From: Cyanobacteria bacterium REEB67
Lineage (GTDB): Bacteria > Cyanobacteriota > Vampirovibrionia > Obscuribacterales > Obscuribacteraceae
DNA: 64,000 nucleotides
Direction of reading: 5' to 3'
Assembly (NCBI GenBank): GCA_018971775.1
Contig: JAGXAB010000018.1
Span: forward strand, 1 to 64,000
The stretch's first letter is position 1. Each line of letters opens with the position of its first letter. The notes under the pieces are model-generated. The model was given only the letters and a program-made list of their open reading frames with translations. It had not been told where the DNA came from and made no database searches. Shown here in pieces: positions 51,862 to 61,005 of this stretch. Made by a program: the position numbers and the translations under genes.

Positions 51862-53778
51862 ATGACATCCGTTAAAGATCCCAACTCAGACGCTAGTTTT
51901 GCAGAAACCGCCATGACGTTGGCTGGTAAAACTGTGGAAGAGGCCTCACGTACTGGCGCTGTCGACCGTGCAGACGACCAGGTAGAAGCTCTCTTCGCCG
52001 CCCAATACAAAACATCCAACAGTCCCGTGCACAGAGCCGTCTGGGACGCCAAAGTGCCCCTGGAATTGTTCGCAACGCCGGCGGCGAGCGCCGAATCCCT
52101 TACTCTGCCCGCCATGACCAAGTCGCTGGAAGTGCTGCGCAAGCACAAGAAAAACGGCACAATGATGGACGAGCGCGGCAAGGTCACCGACGAAGTCCTG
52201 GCAGACCTGAGCAAACAGGGCTACTGGGGCATGCTGATCGAAAAAGAATTTGGCGGTCAGGGTGCCAATGTCAGACAGTTTATGTCCTTCCTCACCAAAG
52301 TGGCGACGGTCGAGCCTACCGTGGCCGGTCTGGCCTCGGTACATGGTTGTATCGGTGCGGTAGATCCCGTCCGCTCCTTCGGCAACGAAGAGCAAAGAAA
52401 GCGCTTCCTGCCTAAATTGGCTTCCGGCGAGTCTCTCTCCGCTTTTGCTCTGACCGAACCCCAGGCCGGCTCCGACCTGACTGCGCTTAAAACGACGGCC
52501 GTACTGGAAGGCGACCACTATGTCGTCAACGGTGACAAGCTTTTCATCACCAATGCCATTCCCGGACGGACGATTGGTCTGGTCTGCTTGATCGACGGCA
52601 AACCGGCCGCTTTGATTGCCGATCTGCCCAAGGAAGAAAATGACGCGTTTCAGATCGTGCCCTACAAACTGCACGCTCTCAAACATGCCTTCAATAACGG
52701 CCTGCGTTTCAAAAATTTCAAAGTACCCAAAGAAAACCTCCTGGTCTGCCCGGCCGGCGATGGATTGACGGTTGCCTATCATGGCCTGAACATGGGTCGC
52801 CTCGCCCTTTGCGCCGGTGCTGCCGGCGTCATGCGCGTCATGCTGGCCAATATGATCCCCTGGGTCAAATTCAGAGAGACCTACGGCAACGCCATCGAAA
52901 CAAGAGAGCTGGTCAAACGCCGCATCGCCAGAGCAGCCGCGCTCATAACCGGTGCCGATGCGCTTGTCGCCTGGGGTTCCTGGCTACTCGATCAGGGCTA
53001 CCGCGGCGAGCTCGAGTGCATCATCGCCAAGATCTTCGGATCGGAAGCAGAAAAAGAATGCGCCATCGAGCTCTTCATGAAAACGCACGGCGGCCGCTCC
53101 TTCCTTGAAGGCCACCTGCTCGGCGACAACATTCATGATTTCCTCGCCCCTTGCATCTACGAAGGCGAAGGCGAAATGCTCGGCATGGCCTTCTTCAAAT
53201 CACTGGCCAAAAATCACGGTTCGCACTTCTTCGAACCGATTGCAAAGTCGCTGGCGAAAAACAAAATCAAAAATTTCATGCCGGTCAATCCAGTCCACGC
53301 CTTTGCTTTGCGCAATGAGCTCGTGCCTTACGCCGTCTGGTGGATGGGCAAACAGCTCGAGGGCGTCGATCAGCACGAAGTGCCCAATATGAGCCCAGCT
53401 CTCAAAAACCATATTGACTTTGCCATCGAATTCCTATCCGAGTCTCCGCTCGAGCTCAGTCAAAACATGGTGAAGCATCAGCTCAAATTGGCTGACCGTC
53501 AGTGTCGCATCGCCGACATGTCGCAACGCGTGCAGGATGCAATCATCATGCTCGTCACCGCCATGTATGCTCACGCCCAAAAAGATGCGGTCGTCGAAGC
53601 ATCGGCCGATATCCTCTGTCAGGACTTGCGCCGCAAGCTGACCGGAGAAAGACCGAGCGACTCGTATTTCCGCGCTTGCAGCAAGCTCTCGGATCAGATC
53701 ACTGAAGGTAAATTCCCCGGTCTGTCCGATGTGGACACGGCCGAGATTCTCTTCAAATACGAAAACCAGAAAAAATAG
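51862..53778 (+). CDS. acyl-CoA dehydrogenase with C-terminal extension
   Basis: 638 residues, longer than short-chain acyl-CoA dehydrogenases and close to VLCAD/ACAD9 in length. The first step of beta-oxidation, using FAD. FALTEPQAGSDLTALKTTA, FITNAIPG, and FLEGHLLGDNIHDFLAPCIYEGEGEM mark the substrate/FAD core (about 80-450). The helical extension (450-638) fits the VLCAD class, often membrane associated. Works logically with the acyl-CoA ligase at 6 kb. Confidence 0.93.
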   Translation: MTSVKDPNSDASFAETAMTLAGKTVEEASRTGAVDRADDQVEALFAAQYKTSNSPVHRAVWDAKVPLELFATPAASAESLTLPAMTKSLEVLRKHKKNGTMMDERGKVTDEVLADLSKQGYWGMLIEKEFGGQGANVRQFMSFLTKVATVEPTVAGLASVHGCIGAVDPVRSFGNEEQRKRFLPKLASGESLSAFALTEPQAGSDLTALKTTAVLEGDHYVVNGDKLFITNAIPGRTIGLVCLIDGKPAALIADLPKEENDAFQIVPYKLHALKHAFNNGLRFKNFKVPKENLLVCPAGDGLTVAYHGLNMGRLALCAGAAGVMRVMLANMIPWVKFRETYGNAIETRELVKRRIARAAALITGADALVAWGSWLLDQGYRGELECIIAKIFGSEAEKECAIELFMKTHGGRSFLEGHLLGDNIHDFLAPCIYEGEGEMLGMAFFKSLAKNHGSHFFEPIAKSLAKNKIKNFMPVNPVHAFALRNELVPYAVWWMGKQLEGVDQHEVPNMSPALKNHIDFAIEFLSESPLELSQNMVKHQLKLADRQCRIADMSQRVQDAIIMLVTAMYAHAQKDAVVEASADILCQDLRRKLTGERPSDSYFRACSKLSDQITEGKFPGLSDVDTAEILFKYENQKK

Positions 53779-53781
53779 GAC

Positions 53782-54570
53782 TCAGTCGGCAAGCTCGATA
53801 AGCACCGGAGTATGATCCGAAGTTTTTTCCAGCTTCCGCCATTCCTTATCTATCCAAGACCGCTTCAGGACCTCCTGGAGCGGTCTTGTTATGAGGATGT
53901 GGTCGATGCGCAATCCATTGTTGCGAGGGAAGGCCATCATCCGGTAGTCCCACCAGGAATAGAAACCACCCTCTTTTTCGAAGAGTCTAAAACTATCGAG
54001 CAAAGGAAAATCGCATAATCTTTTAAACAATTCTCGCTCGGCCGGGCTGACCAGGACTTGCCCTTCCCAGAGGGCTGGATCGTGCACGTCAAGATCTTCC
54101 GGGGCGATATTGAAGTCGCCTACCACGATCAATTTATCCGTGGGCCGATGACTATCATTTATGTACTTAAGAAGTGCTTCAAACCAGAGCATCTTATATT
54201 GGTATTTCGCAGAACCGACTTCTGAGCCGTTTGGCACGTACAAATTGAGAAGGTGGTAGTCCTCCAGCCTGACTTCGATTAAACGAGCCTGAATCGGCTC
54301 CGGACAGCCCGGTAATGATCGCGAAACCAACTCGACCGAACGGTCGCCCAACCACTTTTTTTTGTAGAGCACGGCCACGCCGTTATACGTTTTTTCCCCA
54401 CTGACCAGAGCGCCGTAGCCGAGCTGATTCATTATGGCCAGCGGAAATTTCTCTTCAACGCACTTGAGTTCTTGCAGGCAAAGGAAATCGGGAGAGACCG
54501 TTTCTAAGAAGCCGATGACATGCGGCAAGCGCGCCGTGATCGAATTTACGTTCCAACTGGCAACAATCAT
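53782..54570 (-). CDS. xth: exodeoxyribonuclease III
   Basis: 262 residues. An AP endonuclease and 3' exonuclease for base-excision repair. IVASWNVNSITARLPHV, CLQELKC (metal Glu), YVPNGSEVGSAKYQYK, VVGDFNIAPEDLDVHDP, and LRIDHILIT with SDHTPVLIEL (catalytic Asp-His) are all present. ATG 54570 is preceded by GGAG. It faces the acyl-CoA dehydrogenase, 3 bp apart. Confidence 0.95.
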   Translation of the reverse strand: MIVASWNVNSITARLPHVIGFLETVSPDFLCLQELKCVEEKFPLAIMNQLGYGALVSGEKTYNGVAVLYKKKWLGDRSVELVSRSLPGCPEPIQARLIEVRLEDYHLLNLYVPNGSEVGSAKYQYKMLWFEALLKYINDSHRPTDKLIVVGDFNIAPEDLDVHDPALWEGQVLVSPAERELFKRLCDFPLLDSFRLFEKEGGFYSWWDYRMMAFPRNNGLRIDHILITRPLQEVLKRSWIDKEWRKLEKTSDHTPVLIELAD

Positions 54571-55460
54571 TAGCAACTCCCAATTTTTTAAGCACTCGTA
54601 AAGCGACGATTAAGCATCGATGATTTTCAACCGCCGCTCGGTCGACAAGACTCTTATAACGCATCCCCCTAGCCATTTTCAAAGCCTTATTGCCAATGTA
54701 CTTATTGTTGCGGTCCATATTGACTTTTTTCCAGTCGACCGATTTTGCCGCCTGTAGCCTGCAGTTCAAAACCTGTAGAAAAGTCAGGGAGCGGCGACCA
54801 GGCCCAACTCTAGGGGCTCGGAAACGGCATGAACACTCGCTTCAAAGCAGAAGAGAATCAACGGGCGCGGCATACGCCGATCGCATATCCGACACTGATA
54901 CCACTGCTGGTACTAGCTAATAATAGCTGGATGCCATCTGGCTTGCGTTGTAGACATCGAGTAAATATACGCATCTTTGAAGACATGCAACCAGCTAAGC
55001 ACAGGCCGGATAAGAGGAAATGTGCTATATCTGAAAGTGGCAGCTCATGCCGGATTCATGCATATACACCTAAAAACGGCAACCGCCCTAGCATATATTT
55101 TTCGCAATGCAATAGGTCGATATACGCTTTGCGATCCCACTAGCTATACGGTTTCTACCAAGAATGCAGCCCGAGTCTTGTCTCGCTTGCATTTGCGAGT
55201 TTAAGAAAAACCTTTTAAGTCAATATTCAGGAACTTAGGTATTTATGCCCGTTTTAGACCTTTACGATATCGACTTTCATGTGTAAATTGATACCTGTTG
55301 AAGGTGGTTGAGAAATCCACCCGCCACCTGAAAGCGGTTACCTATTATTAAGTACCGTTTGGATTTTTCCATACATGACACATCTCAAGAAGACTGAACT
55401 TGCGCCTTCTCTTGAGTTGTAATTTTGCTGGCCCCCTTTTGTCTCCATGAGGAATCGAAT
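54571..55460. other. 890-bp region without a supported gene
   Basis: Short frames on both strands lack ribosome sites and protein-like composition. One leftward frame (54455-54769) overlaps xth and is doubtful. A nested hairpin near the right end, AGGTGG (55302-55307) with CCACCT (55324-55329), lies 130 bp before the RHH gene and might regulate it. The region is more AT-rich than the genes around it and may be a relic of an insertion. Confidence 0.5.
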
Positions 55461-55682
55461 ATGCCCAAGAAGGTCCTGATCGCCCTGCCCCCCGCCATGC
55501 TAGAACAAGTTGATTTCATCGCCCAGTGCGAACACCGCACCAGATCCGACCTGATAAGAGAAGCACTTCGCAGATATCTCGATAATTTCAGAAGACAACA
55601 AGGCAGCCACCTTTCCGTCAGCACCATGGAAATGGGCGAAACATTCGTCAACGCAGGCAGCGGCAGCACCAGCTCCACCTAA
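55461..55682 (+). CDS. ribbon-helix-helix (CopG/NikR-type) DNA-binding protein
   Basis: 73 residues. KKVLIALPPAMLEQVDFIAQ is the beta-ribbon plus helix and RTRSDLIREALRRYL the second helix of the RHH fold. The last 25 residues are Ser/Gly-rich. Such proteins repress as dimers. No toxin partner follows, so it is more likely a stand-alone regulator. ATG 55461 has GAGGAA upstream, and a terminator follows. Confidence 0.88.
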   Translation: MPKKVLIALPPAMLEQVDFIAQCEHRTRSDLIREALRRYLDNFRRQQGSHLSVSTMEMGETFVNAGSGSTSST

Positions 55683-55707
55683 GACTTTTCATCTCTCCTC
55701 CTTTGAG

Positions 55708-55737
55708 CCGTCCTGAACTTCGCCAGGACGGTTTTTT
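55708..55737 (+). terminator. rho-independent terminator of the RHH gene
   Basis: CCGTCCTG (55708-55715) pairs with CAGGACGG (55724-55731), loop of 8, then six T. Confidence 0.93.
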
Positions 55738-55778
55738 ACTAGATACAACAAAACATATGCCAACCGGATCCAACATAT

Positions 55779-56261
55779 ATGCTGCATGACATTGACGAAG
55801 AAGCCCGGATGAAGCGCATCCTGGAAGTAATGGACAAGACTCTCCGCATCGCCCTCCAGATCGACGAAGTGGTCGGGCGCCTGAGCGAAAAAAGGGTCAC
55901 CCTCGAAGAGAAGATGATCCGCGCCTACTTCCACCAGGTCAACGCCAACCTGCTTGAATTGTCGGCCTGGTTCAATCGTGCGCTGGCGGTGGCGACCACG
56001 CCAAAGCAAGCAGGAAACGACTCTGCCTTGCCCCAGAACACGAGCGAAATTCAAGCAGCCTGTATTGAGACCGAAACATTTCTAGACAAGCTGCAAGGGA
56101 CCGTGGACGAGCTTTTGAAAGTCTTGCGCTACGACCTGAACTTTGTCGAACAATATTTCGAATTCAACTTCTACGGCAAGTTGACGAACGAAGACGGCTT
56201 CCTGCCTGAATCGCAGCAACTCCTCGAAAAATTGAGCGGGCGCAAAAACGCCGAGCCCTAA
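55779..56261 (+). CDS. hypothetical helical protein
   Basis: 160 residues, entirely helical by pattern, no signal peptide. Heptad-like stretches (MKRILEVMDKTLRIALQIDEV and FLDKLQGTVDELLKVLRYDL) suggest a coiled-coil or helical bundle. No family recognised. It converges on the HEAT-repeat gene with 50 bp between. Confidence 0.65.
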   Translation: MLHDIDEEARMKRILEVMDKTLRIALQIDEVVGRLSEKRVTLEEKMIRAYFHQVNANLLELSAWFNRALAVATTPKQAGNDSALPQNTSEIQAACIETETFLDKLQGTVDELLKVLRYDLNFVEQYFEFNFYGKLTNEDGFLPESQQLLEKLSGRKNAEP

Positions 56262-56311
56262 AAGAATTGACAGACTGGACCGCATTGACCAGATTGACCG
56301 AATAAACGGCA

Positions 56312-56881
56312 TTAGCCGGCGAAATAGCCGCCGCGGCGCAGTGCTTTTTCCGCCTTCTGGCGCACATTGCCATCACTGTCGACAAGCGCTTCCTGCAGGG
56401 CCGCGATGACAACAGTGAGCTTTTCGTCGGGGGTCTTGCCCTCTTTCAGCCGAGGCAAGATTTTAGCCAGGCCGCGCGCAGCGCCACGTCGGACAAAAAC
56501 CTCCGGATCTTTCAAAAGCCTGGCCACAGTTTCGGCAATGATTATCGTCGGATTGAGATGGCGCTCTAGGGTCTGGCTCGCTTCGTAGCGTATCCAGGGA
56601 TCTTCGTGCTCGGTCAGAGCAATGATCGTTTTGATGAAAGGCTTGATTGCCCCGGTTTTTTCTTGAAACCAGCGCAAGGCGGCAATGCGAACATAAATGC
56701 TCTCATTCTCCAGAGCTTCGCCGAACATGCGACCGGAGCCCTGGACGAGGTGCTCGGGGAGACCGATCTTGAAAGCACGCGGTTCAAAGCCGGGATAATC
56801 ATGCTGAATGATCATGTCATCGACAAACTGGACCAGCTCTGTGGCCGGATCGAGGGAAGATGAATTTGAAGAACTTGTCAT
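56312..56881 (-). CDS. HEAT-repeat protein
   Basis: 189 residues. Three or four HEAT-type helical repeats (ESIYVRIAALRWFQEKTG, DPWIRYEASQTLERHLNP, DPEVFVRRGAARGLAKILP, DGNVRQKAEKALRRGG). HEAT repeats form protein-binding solenoids. The first 60 residues are not repeat-like. It starts 3 bp after the stop of the next gene upstream and is likely co-transcribed with it. Partner unknown. Confidence 0.8.
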   Translation of the reverse strand: MTSSSNSSSLDPATELVQFVDDMIIQHDYPGFEPRAFKIGLPEHLVQGSGRMFGEALENESIYVRIAALRWFQEKTGAIKPFIKTIIALTEHEDPWIRYEASQTLERHLNPTIIIAETVARLLKDPEVFVRRGAARGLAKILPRLKEGKTPDEKLTVVIAALQEALVDSDGNVRQKAEKALRRGGYFAG

Positions 56882-56884
56882 AAC

Positions 56885-58492
56885 TTATTGACCGAATAAT
56901 CCCTTGAGTGCATCGAGCGTACCCTGAGGCAGTTGAGGCATTTGCGGAATCTGTCCGTTGCCGCCGCCACCACCAAATATATTACCGCCGCCAAATATAT
57001 TACCGCCGGCCGGCATTTGTCCACCACCGACACCGCCCATCATTGCGGCCATCGGATCGGTTTGCATGACCTGTCCCTTGGTGACGTATCCGTACATGGC
57101 TATCTTGTCCATAAATTTGCGGCTTGCGTCATAGGTTACGGCAACAGCCTGCACGTATGTTTGCTGTTCATTCACTTTGGTGAACCGCAAAACCGATTCC
57201 TGATATCGGCGACGATTTTGTCCCGTCGTTTTCACTGTTTCATCGACAACGGTGACGACCTGCTGCTCGAGGACGGTCGGCGAAAGTTGTCGGACAACGT
57301 TTGTCATAGTGCGCGAGAGCAGCTCATTGCCGGACAAACTCTTATCCATAGCCGAGGTCTGGTGCTGGCCTAGATAGAGAACAATCGGATGAGGCATATT
57401 AGCGGCCATCTGTTGCATCATCTGACCCATGGCACCCGAGGCCTGGCCACCCATCAGCTGCTGCATTTCGGCAGCACTGCTCGGATCACTACCGGTAACC
57501 ATAAACATTATGCTTGCCGGAGCGAGGGTGGTAGCACCTTTTCCGTCAACGCTGAAGGCAAAATTTACCGCACCCTGACTTCCCTTTTTAAGGTAGCGGG
57601 CCATTTTCTGAGCAGCAACAGGATCGACGCGATAGCAAATCGGATCTTGCACGACTTCCCAGATAGTCAAATTACCGCCCCAATTGCCACGAAAATCACT
57701 CGGGAAACTTTTGGCGATCGTACCAGAATAAAGGGTCGGCGCCGCTTGCTCAGCCACTTTAGCCTTAAGCTTAGTAGTCGGTGTATTGTCCATCTGCGGT
57801 GTCATCGCCCTTAGTACCACGGGAAAATTCGCCCCAGCGCTGGAGGTCAACTGTTCGATACGGCCATAGAGATGCATTGGTTGACTGGCTCTGATCTTTG
57901 CTTCTTCGGCCGCTTTCTTTTGAGCTTCAGCGGCGACTGTCCCAGGCTTGAAAACTGGAGCCACCATGCCCGGCTCGCCGCCGGCGCTCGCTTCCTTTTC
58001 GACGGAACCTTTCTGCCTGACTGCTTCTCTTTTTTCTGCTTCTTTTTTAGCGGCTTCTTCTTTTAAGTCCTGTTGCTTTTCTTTTTCAGCAGAGGCTTTG
58101 CGGTCGCCTTCAAGAGGCGATACCTTGCTGGGCTCGATGTTAGGCACTTCGATTGGAGGCAAACCCAGGGGCGTAGCGGACGCCGAAGTGGCGGAAGGGC
58201 TAGCGGTGCTGGTTGGAGAAAAAGGCGTGCTTGGCGGCGGACTGGCACCCGGTGCCGTCCAGACTCCATTGTCGCCTGGCGCCCCGGAAGATGTACCCGT
58301 AGAAGGTGCGGTCCAGATACCGGGCTGACCCTGAGCACGGGCGGCGCCTCCGCATTGCTTGCTATTGAGCGACAGAGGCAAGGGCAAAGAAGCAACCAGA
58401 CTCAAGCTCAAGCACAGGGCGGCCCTGACGCGCAGCCTGTTGGCGCGACTGAGATCCGGCGCTGCCGTCGATCTTGCATTCTTCAGTGTCAT
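56885..58492 (-). CDS. secreted Pro/Ala/Gly-rich protein of unknown function
   Basis: About 535 residues. A signal peptide (ALCLSLSLVASLPLPLSL) follows an unusually long basic N-terminal part. Residues about 55-200 are Pro/Ser/Ala-rich with a charged Lys/Glu coiled segment (KEKQQDLKEEAAKKEAEKRE), then a folded region (about 205-480), and a tail of Gly-Asn-Ile-Phe repeats (GGNIFGGGNIFGGGGG, 500-520). The tail may mediate assembly. GTG 58501 or ATG 58492 could be the start; neither has a strong ribosome site. It shares a transcript with the HEAT gene. No family recognised. Confidence 0.65.
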   Translation of the reverse strand: MTLKNARSTAAPDLSRANRLRVRAALCLSLSLVASLPLPLSLNSKQCGGAARAQGQPGIWTAPSTGTSSGAPGDNGVWTAPGASPPPSTPFSPTSTASPSATSASATPLGLPPIEVPNIEPSKVSPLEGDRKASAEKEKQQDLKEEAAKKEAEKREAVRQKGSVEKEASAGGEPGMVAPVFKPGTVAAEAQKKAAEEAKIRASQPMHLYGRIEQLTSSAGANFPVVLRAMTPQMDNTPTTKLKAKVAEQAAPTLYSGTIAKSFPSDFRGNWGGNLTIWEVVQDPICYRVDPVAAQKMARYLKKGSQGAVNFAFSVDGKGATTLAPASIMFMVTGSDPSSAAEMQQLMGGQASGAMGQMMQQMAANMPHPIVLYLGQHQTSAMDKSLSGNELLSRTMTNVVRQLSPTVLEQQVVTVVDETVKTTGQNRRRYQESVLRFTKVNEQQTYVQAVAVTYDASRKFMDKIAMYGYVTKGQVMQTDPMAAMMGGVGGGQMPAGGNIFGGGNIFGGGGGNGQIPQMPQLPQGTLDALKGLFGQ

Positions 58493-58579
58493 TATTTTCA
58501 CCAGCTCGAAAGGAAAACACGTCTTGCACAGGTAATGTGCCCAGCCGGGCCACTTTTTACCAGAAAAGCGCTTAAACCC

Positions 58580-59551
58580 CTAAGCCTTGACTCCCACACC
58601 GCCCAGAATAGTTTCAGCCCGCTCGATCAATTCGAGCGAGAGTTTCACACCGGCAGCTTTGACATTCTCTTCTATTTGCGCGGCTTTGGTGGCACCAATG
58701 ATTACGCTCGATACATTACTCTGACGCAGGCACCAGGCCAGGGCAAACTGCGACATGGTCAGATCGGCTTCTCTGGCGAGCGGCATCAATCTCTGTACTT
58801 TTTCCAGAGTTTCGTTGGCCATGAGCGATCGACCCATCATAAAGACATTGACGCGGCTGTCGGCGGCGCGCGAATCGTTAGGCAGTGGTTTTTCCGGTAC
58901 ATATTTACCGGTGAGAACGCCCTGAGCAAGCGGACTGAAGACTACCTGTCCAACACCTAGTCGTTCGCAGGTGGGCAGCACAGTTGCTTCGATATTACGT
59001 GTCAGCATGTTGTAGCAAGGCTGATTGGAAACAGGCGGTTGAGCGTTCATCTCAGCAGCCAGACGGCAGGCCTCTTCGATTTGCGAGCCGCTCCATTCGC
59101 TGACGCCCCAATAAAGTATTTTGCCCTGTCTCGTCAATATGTCCATTGTGGAAACAAGCTCTTCCATCGGTACTTCCGGATCGAAGCGGTGACACTGGTA
59201 GAGATCTATATAGTCCATCTTCAGACGCTTGAGGCTGGCATTGCACTGTTCGTAAACGTGCTTGCGCGACAAACCCTTATCGTTCGGGCCTTCACCCATC
59301 GGAAAGAAAACTTTGCTGGCGACGAAGCATTCGTCGCGCTTCATCGAGCCGACCGCTTTGCCGACAACTACTTCGGCGGCACCATGCGCGTAGACATTAG
59401 CCGTGTCGAAAAAATTTATACCGTGATCGAAAGCATTGTGTATTTGCTTGACTGCGTTTTTTTCGTCAACCGAGCCACCGTAAGTGAGCCAACTACCAAG
59501 GGCCACTTCGGAAACTTTGACGCCCCACTTGCCCAACCTTCGATAATGCAT
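58580..59551 (-). CDS. aldo/keto reductase (Kv-beta-like)
   Basis: 323 residues, NADPH-dependent TIM barrel. NFFDTANVYAHGAAEVVVGKA (catalytic Asp-Tyr), VASKVFFP (Lys), DLYQCHRFDPEVPMEE (His) and VIIGATKAAQIEENVKA are the family set; the YRRLGKWGVKVSEVALG start matches the AKR6/Kv-beta-like type. Likely reduces carbonyl compounds; substrate not known. It may be a single-gene unit. Confidence 0.92.
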   Translation of the reverse strand: MHYRRLGKWGVKVSEVALGSWLTYGGSVDEKNAVKQIHNAFDHGINFFDTANVYAHGAAEVVVGKAVGSMKRDECFVASKVFFPMGEGPNDKGLSRKHVYEQCNASLKRLKMDYIDLYQCHRFDPEVPMEELVSTMDILTRQGKILYWGVSEWSGSQIEEACRLAAEMNAQPPVSNQPCYNMLTRNIEATVLPTCERLGVGQVVFSPLAQGVLTGKYVPEKPLPNDSRAADSRVNVFMMGRSLMANETLEKVQRLMPLAREADLTMSQFALAWCLRQSNVSSVIIGATKAAQIEENVKAAGVKLSLELIERAETILGGVGVKA

Positions 59552-59641
59552 GCACTGACCTGGTAAATAAATAGGAATAATCAGTTTAGGCGCGCACTGA
59601 GTACACGCAAACTATCTTTTATGCTCTACTTGGCCCCTTTT

Positions 59642-60943
59642 CTATTTATCGTCCAGGGGCAGCAGAAGGATTGTCATCATACCAGGGATAGCCGCCAAGA
59701 AACTGACAAGGAAGAAGGTTTTATATCCAAGGGTGAGACATAAAGCGCCGCTAAAATATCCAGGCAACATTATGCCAAGTGCCATCAATGCCGTAGCTAT
59801 AGCGTAATGACCGGCTTTGTACTGACTCTTGACGGTACGCAACAAGAAAACCGTGTAAGCCGCTGTGCCAAGCCCGTAGCCAAATTGCTCGATTGCATTA
59901 AATGTAGCTACGACAGCGAAGTCGGGGCGAAACTGAGCAAGAAAATAATAAAGAAGGATGGAAAGATTCTGAAAAATGGCAGTGGGCATTAACGTGCGCT
60001 TAAGTCCGTATTTGCTGACAACAATGCCACCGAGTATGCCGCCTAATAGTAGGAAGCCGATGCCGACGCCGGTCACCTGACTGAGCACAATGTTGCTATA
60101 ACCAAGCCCGCCATTGCCGACATCATCCTGTAAAAAGGGATAAGCCATCTTGAGGACGAGCGCGTCGCCGAGCCGAAAAGTCAATATATAGATGACAATC
60201 CAAAAAATCTTCGCCTGATCGAAAAAAGTGAGGAAGACAGTCAGGAATGTCTTCAGCGATGCTTTGTTTTCACTGGCATTAGCCGATGGCAAACGCTGCG
60301 ATTTAGGCAAACCCAAAAAGTGAAGAAGGGCTGCCAGAGCGCAGATCGTTCCACAGACGCCAAAGGCCATCGACCAGCCCTGTACATAATTTAGATGATG
60401 CTGTTCATGTAAGACGCCGACAAAAAACACCAGTACCGATTGACCGAACAAGATCGCCATCTTGTAGACGGCGTTGCGCACACCGACAAAGTAGGATTGC
60501 TGCTCTTTATTTAGACTCTCGAGATAGTAGCCGTCGATAGCCACGTCCTGAGTGGCCGAGATTACGGCCATCAGAGAAAAGCAGCACAAAGTGGCTGTCA
60601 TCACCTGAGCGCTGCTCAAGGCCGGAAAAATGGAAAGTGAAAAGAGAGCAACAAAAAGCAGAGCCAGGGCGATTTGCGCGCCGACGATCCAGCCGCGCTT
60701 AGTGCCGACCAGATCGACCATCGGAGCCCAGGCAAATTTCAGCACCCAGGGCAAATAGAAAAGACTGGTGGCCTGGCCGATGAAGACGAGCGATTCACCA
60801 AGATTTTTATAGAAAACAACCGAGACATAAACAACGAGAGCGTAAGGCAGGCCCTCGATGAAATATAGTGTCGGTATAAAAACGGCCGGTTTGAGTGCTT
60901 TCAAAGATATCGACCCTGGCTGGCTTGGAGGAGCATGCAGCAT
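59642..60943 (-). CDS. MFS permease of the AmpG-like type
   Basis: 433 residues with 12 membrane helices. LYFIEGLPYALVVYVSVVFYK, FYLPWVLKFAWAPMVD and SATQDVAIDGYYLE are the landmarks of the AmpG/acetyl-CoA-transporter group. AmpG imports anhydromuropeptides for peptidoglycan recycling. No other recycling gene is beside it, so it could transport something else. It diverges from the S41 protease. Confidence 0.87.
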   Translation of the reverse strand: MLHAPPSQPGSISLKALKPAVFIPTLYFIEGLPYALVVYVSVVFYKNLGESLVFIGQATSLFYLPWVLKFAWAPMVDLVGTKRGWIVGAQIALALLFVALFSLSIFPALSSAQVMTATLCCFSLMAVISATQDVAIDGYYLESLNKEQQSYFVGVRNAVYKMAILFGQSVLVFFVGVLHEQHHLNYVQGWSMAFGVCGTICALAALLHFLGLPKSQRLPSANASENKASLKTFLTVFLTFFDQAKIFWIVIYILTFRLGDALVLKMAYPFLQDDVGNGGLGYSNIVLSQVTGVGIGFLLLGGILGGIVVSKYGLKRTLMPTAIFQNLSILLYYFLAQFRPDFAVVATFNAIEQFGYGLGTAAYTVFLLRTVKSQYKAGHYAIATALMALGIMLPGYFSGALCLTLGYKTFFLVSFLAAIPGMMTILLLPLDDK

Positions 60944-61005
60944 TGTAACCCGGCCGACGCCGGTTTTTTGGCATACAATTTCTATCCACTGCTTCGAGAT
61001 TGATC

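Noticed and set aside
54455-54769. 104-residue leftward frame before xth
   Set aside because: Its second half overlaps xth in another frame and it lacks a ribosome site; only its first half looks slightly protein-like.
55461-55682. Antitoxin of a toxin-antitoxin pair
   Set aside because: A strong terminator follows directly and no toxin-like gene is adjacent on the same strand.
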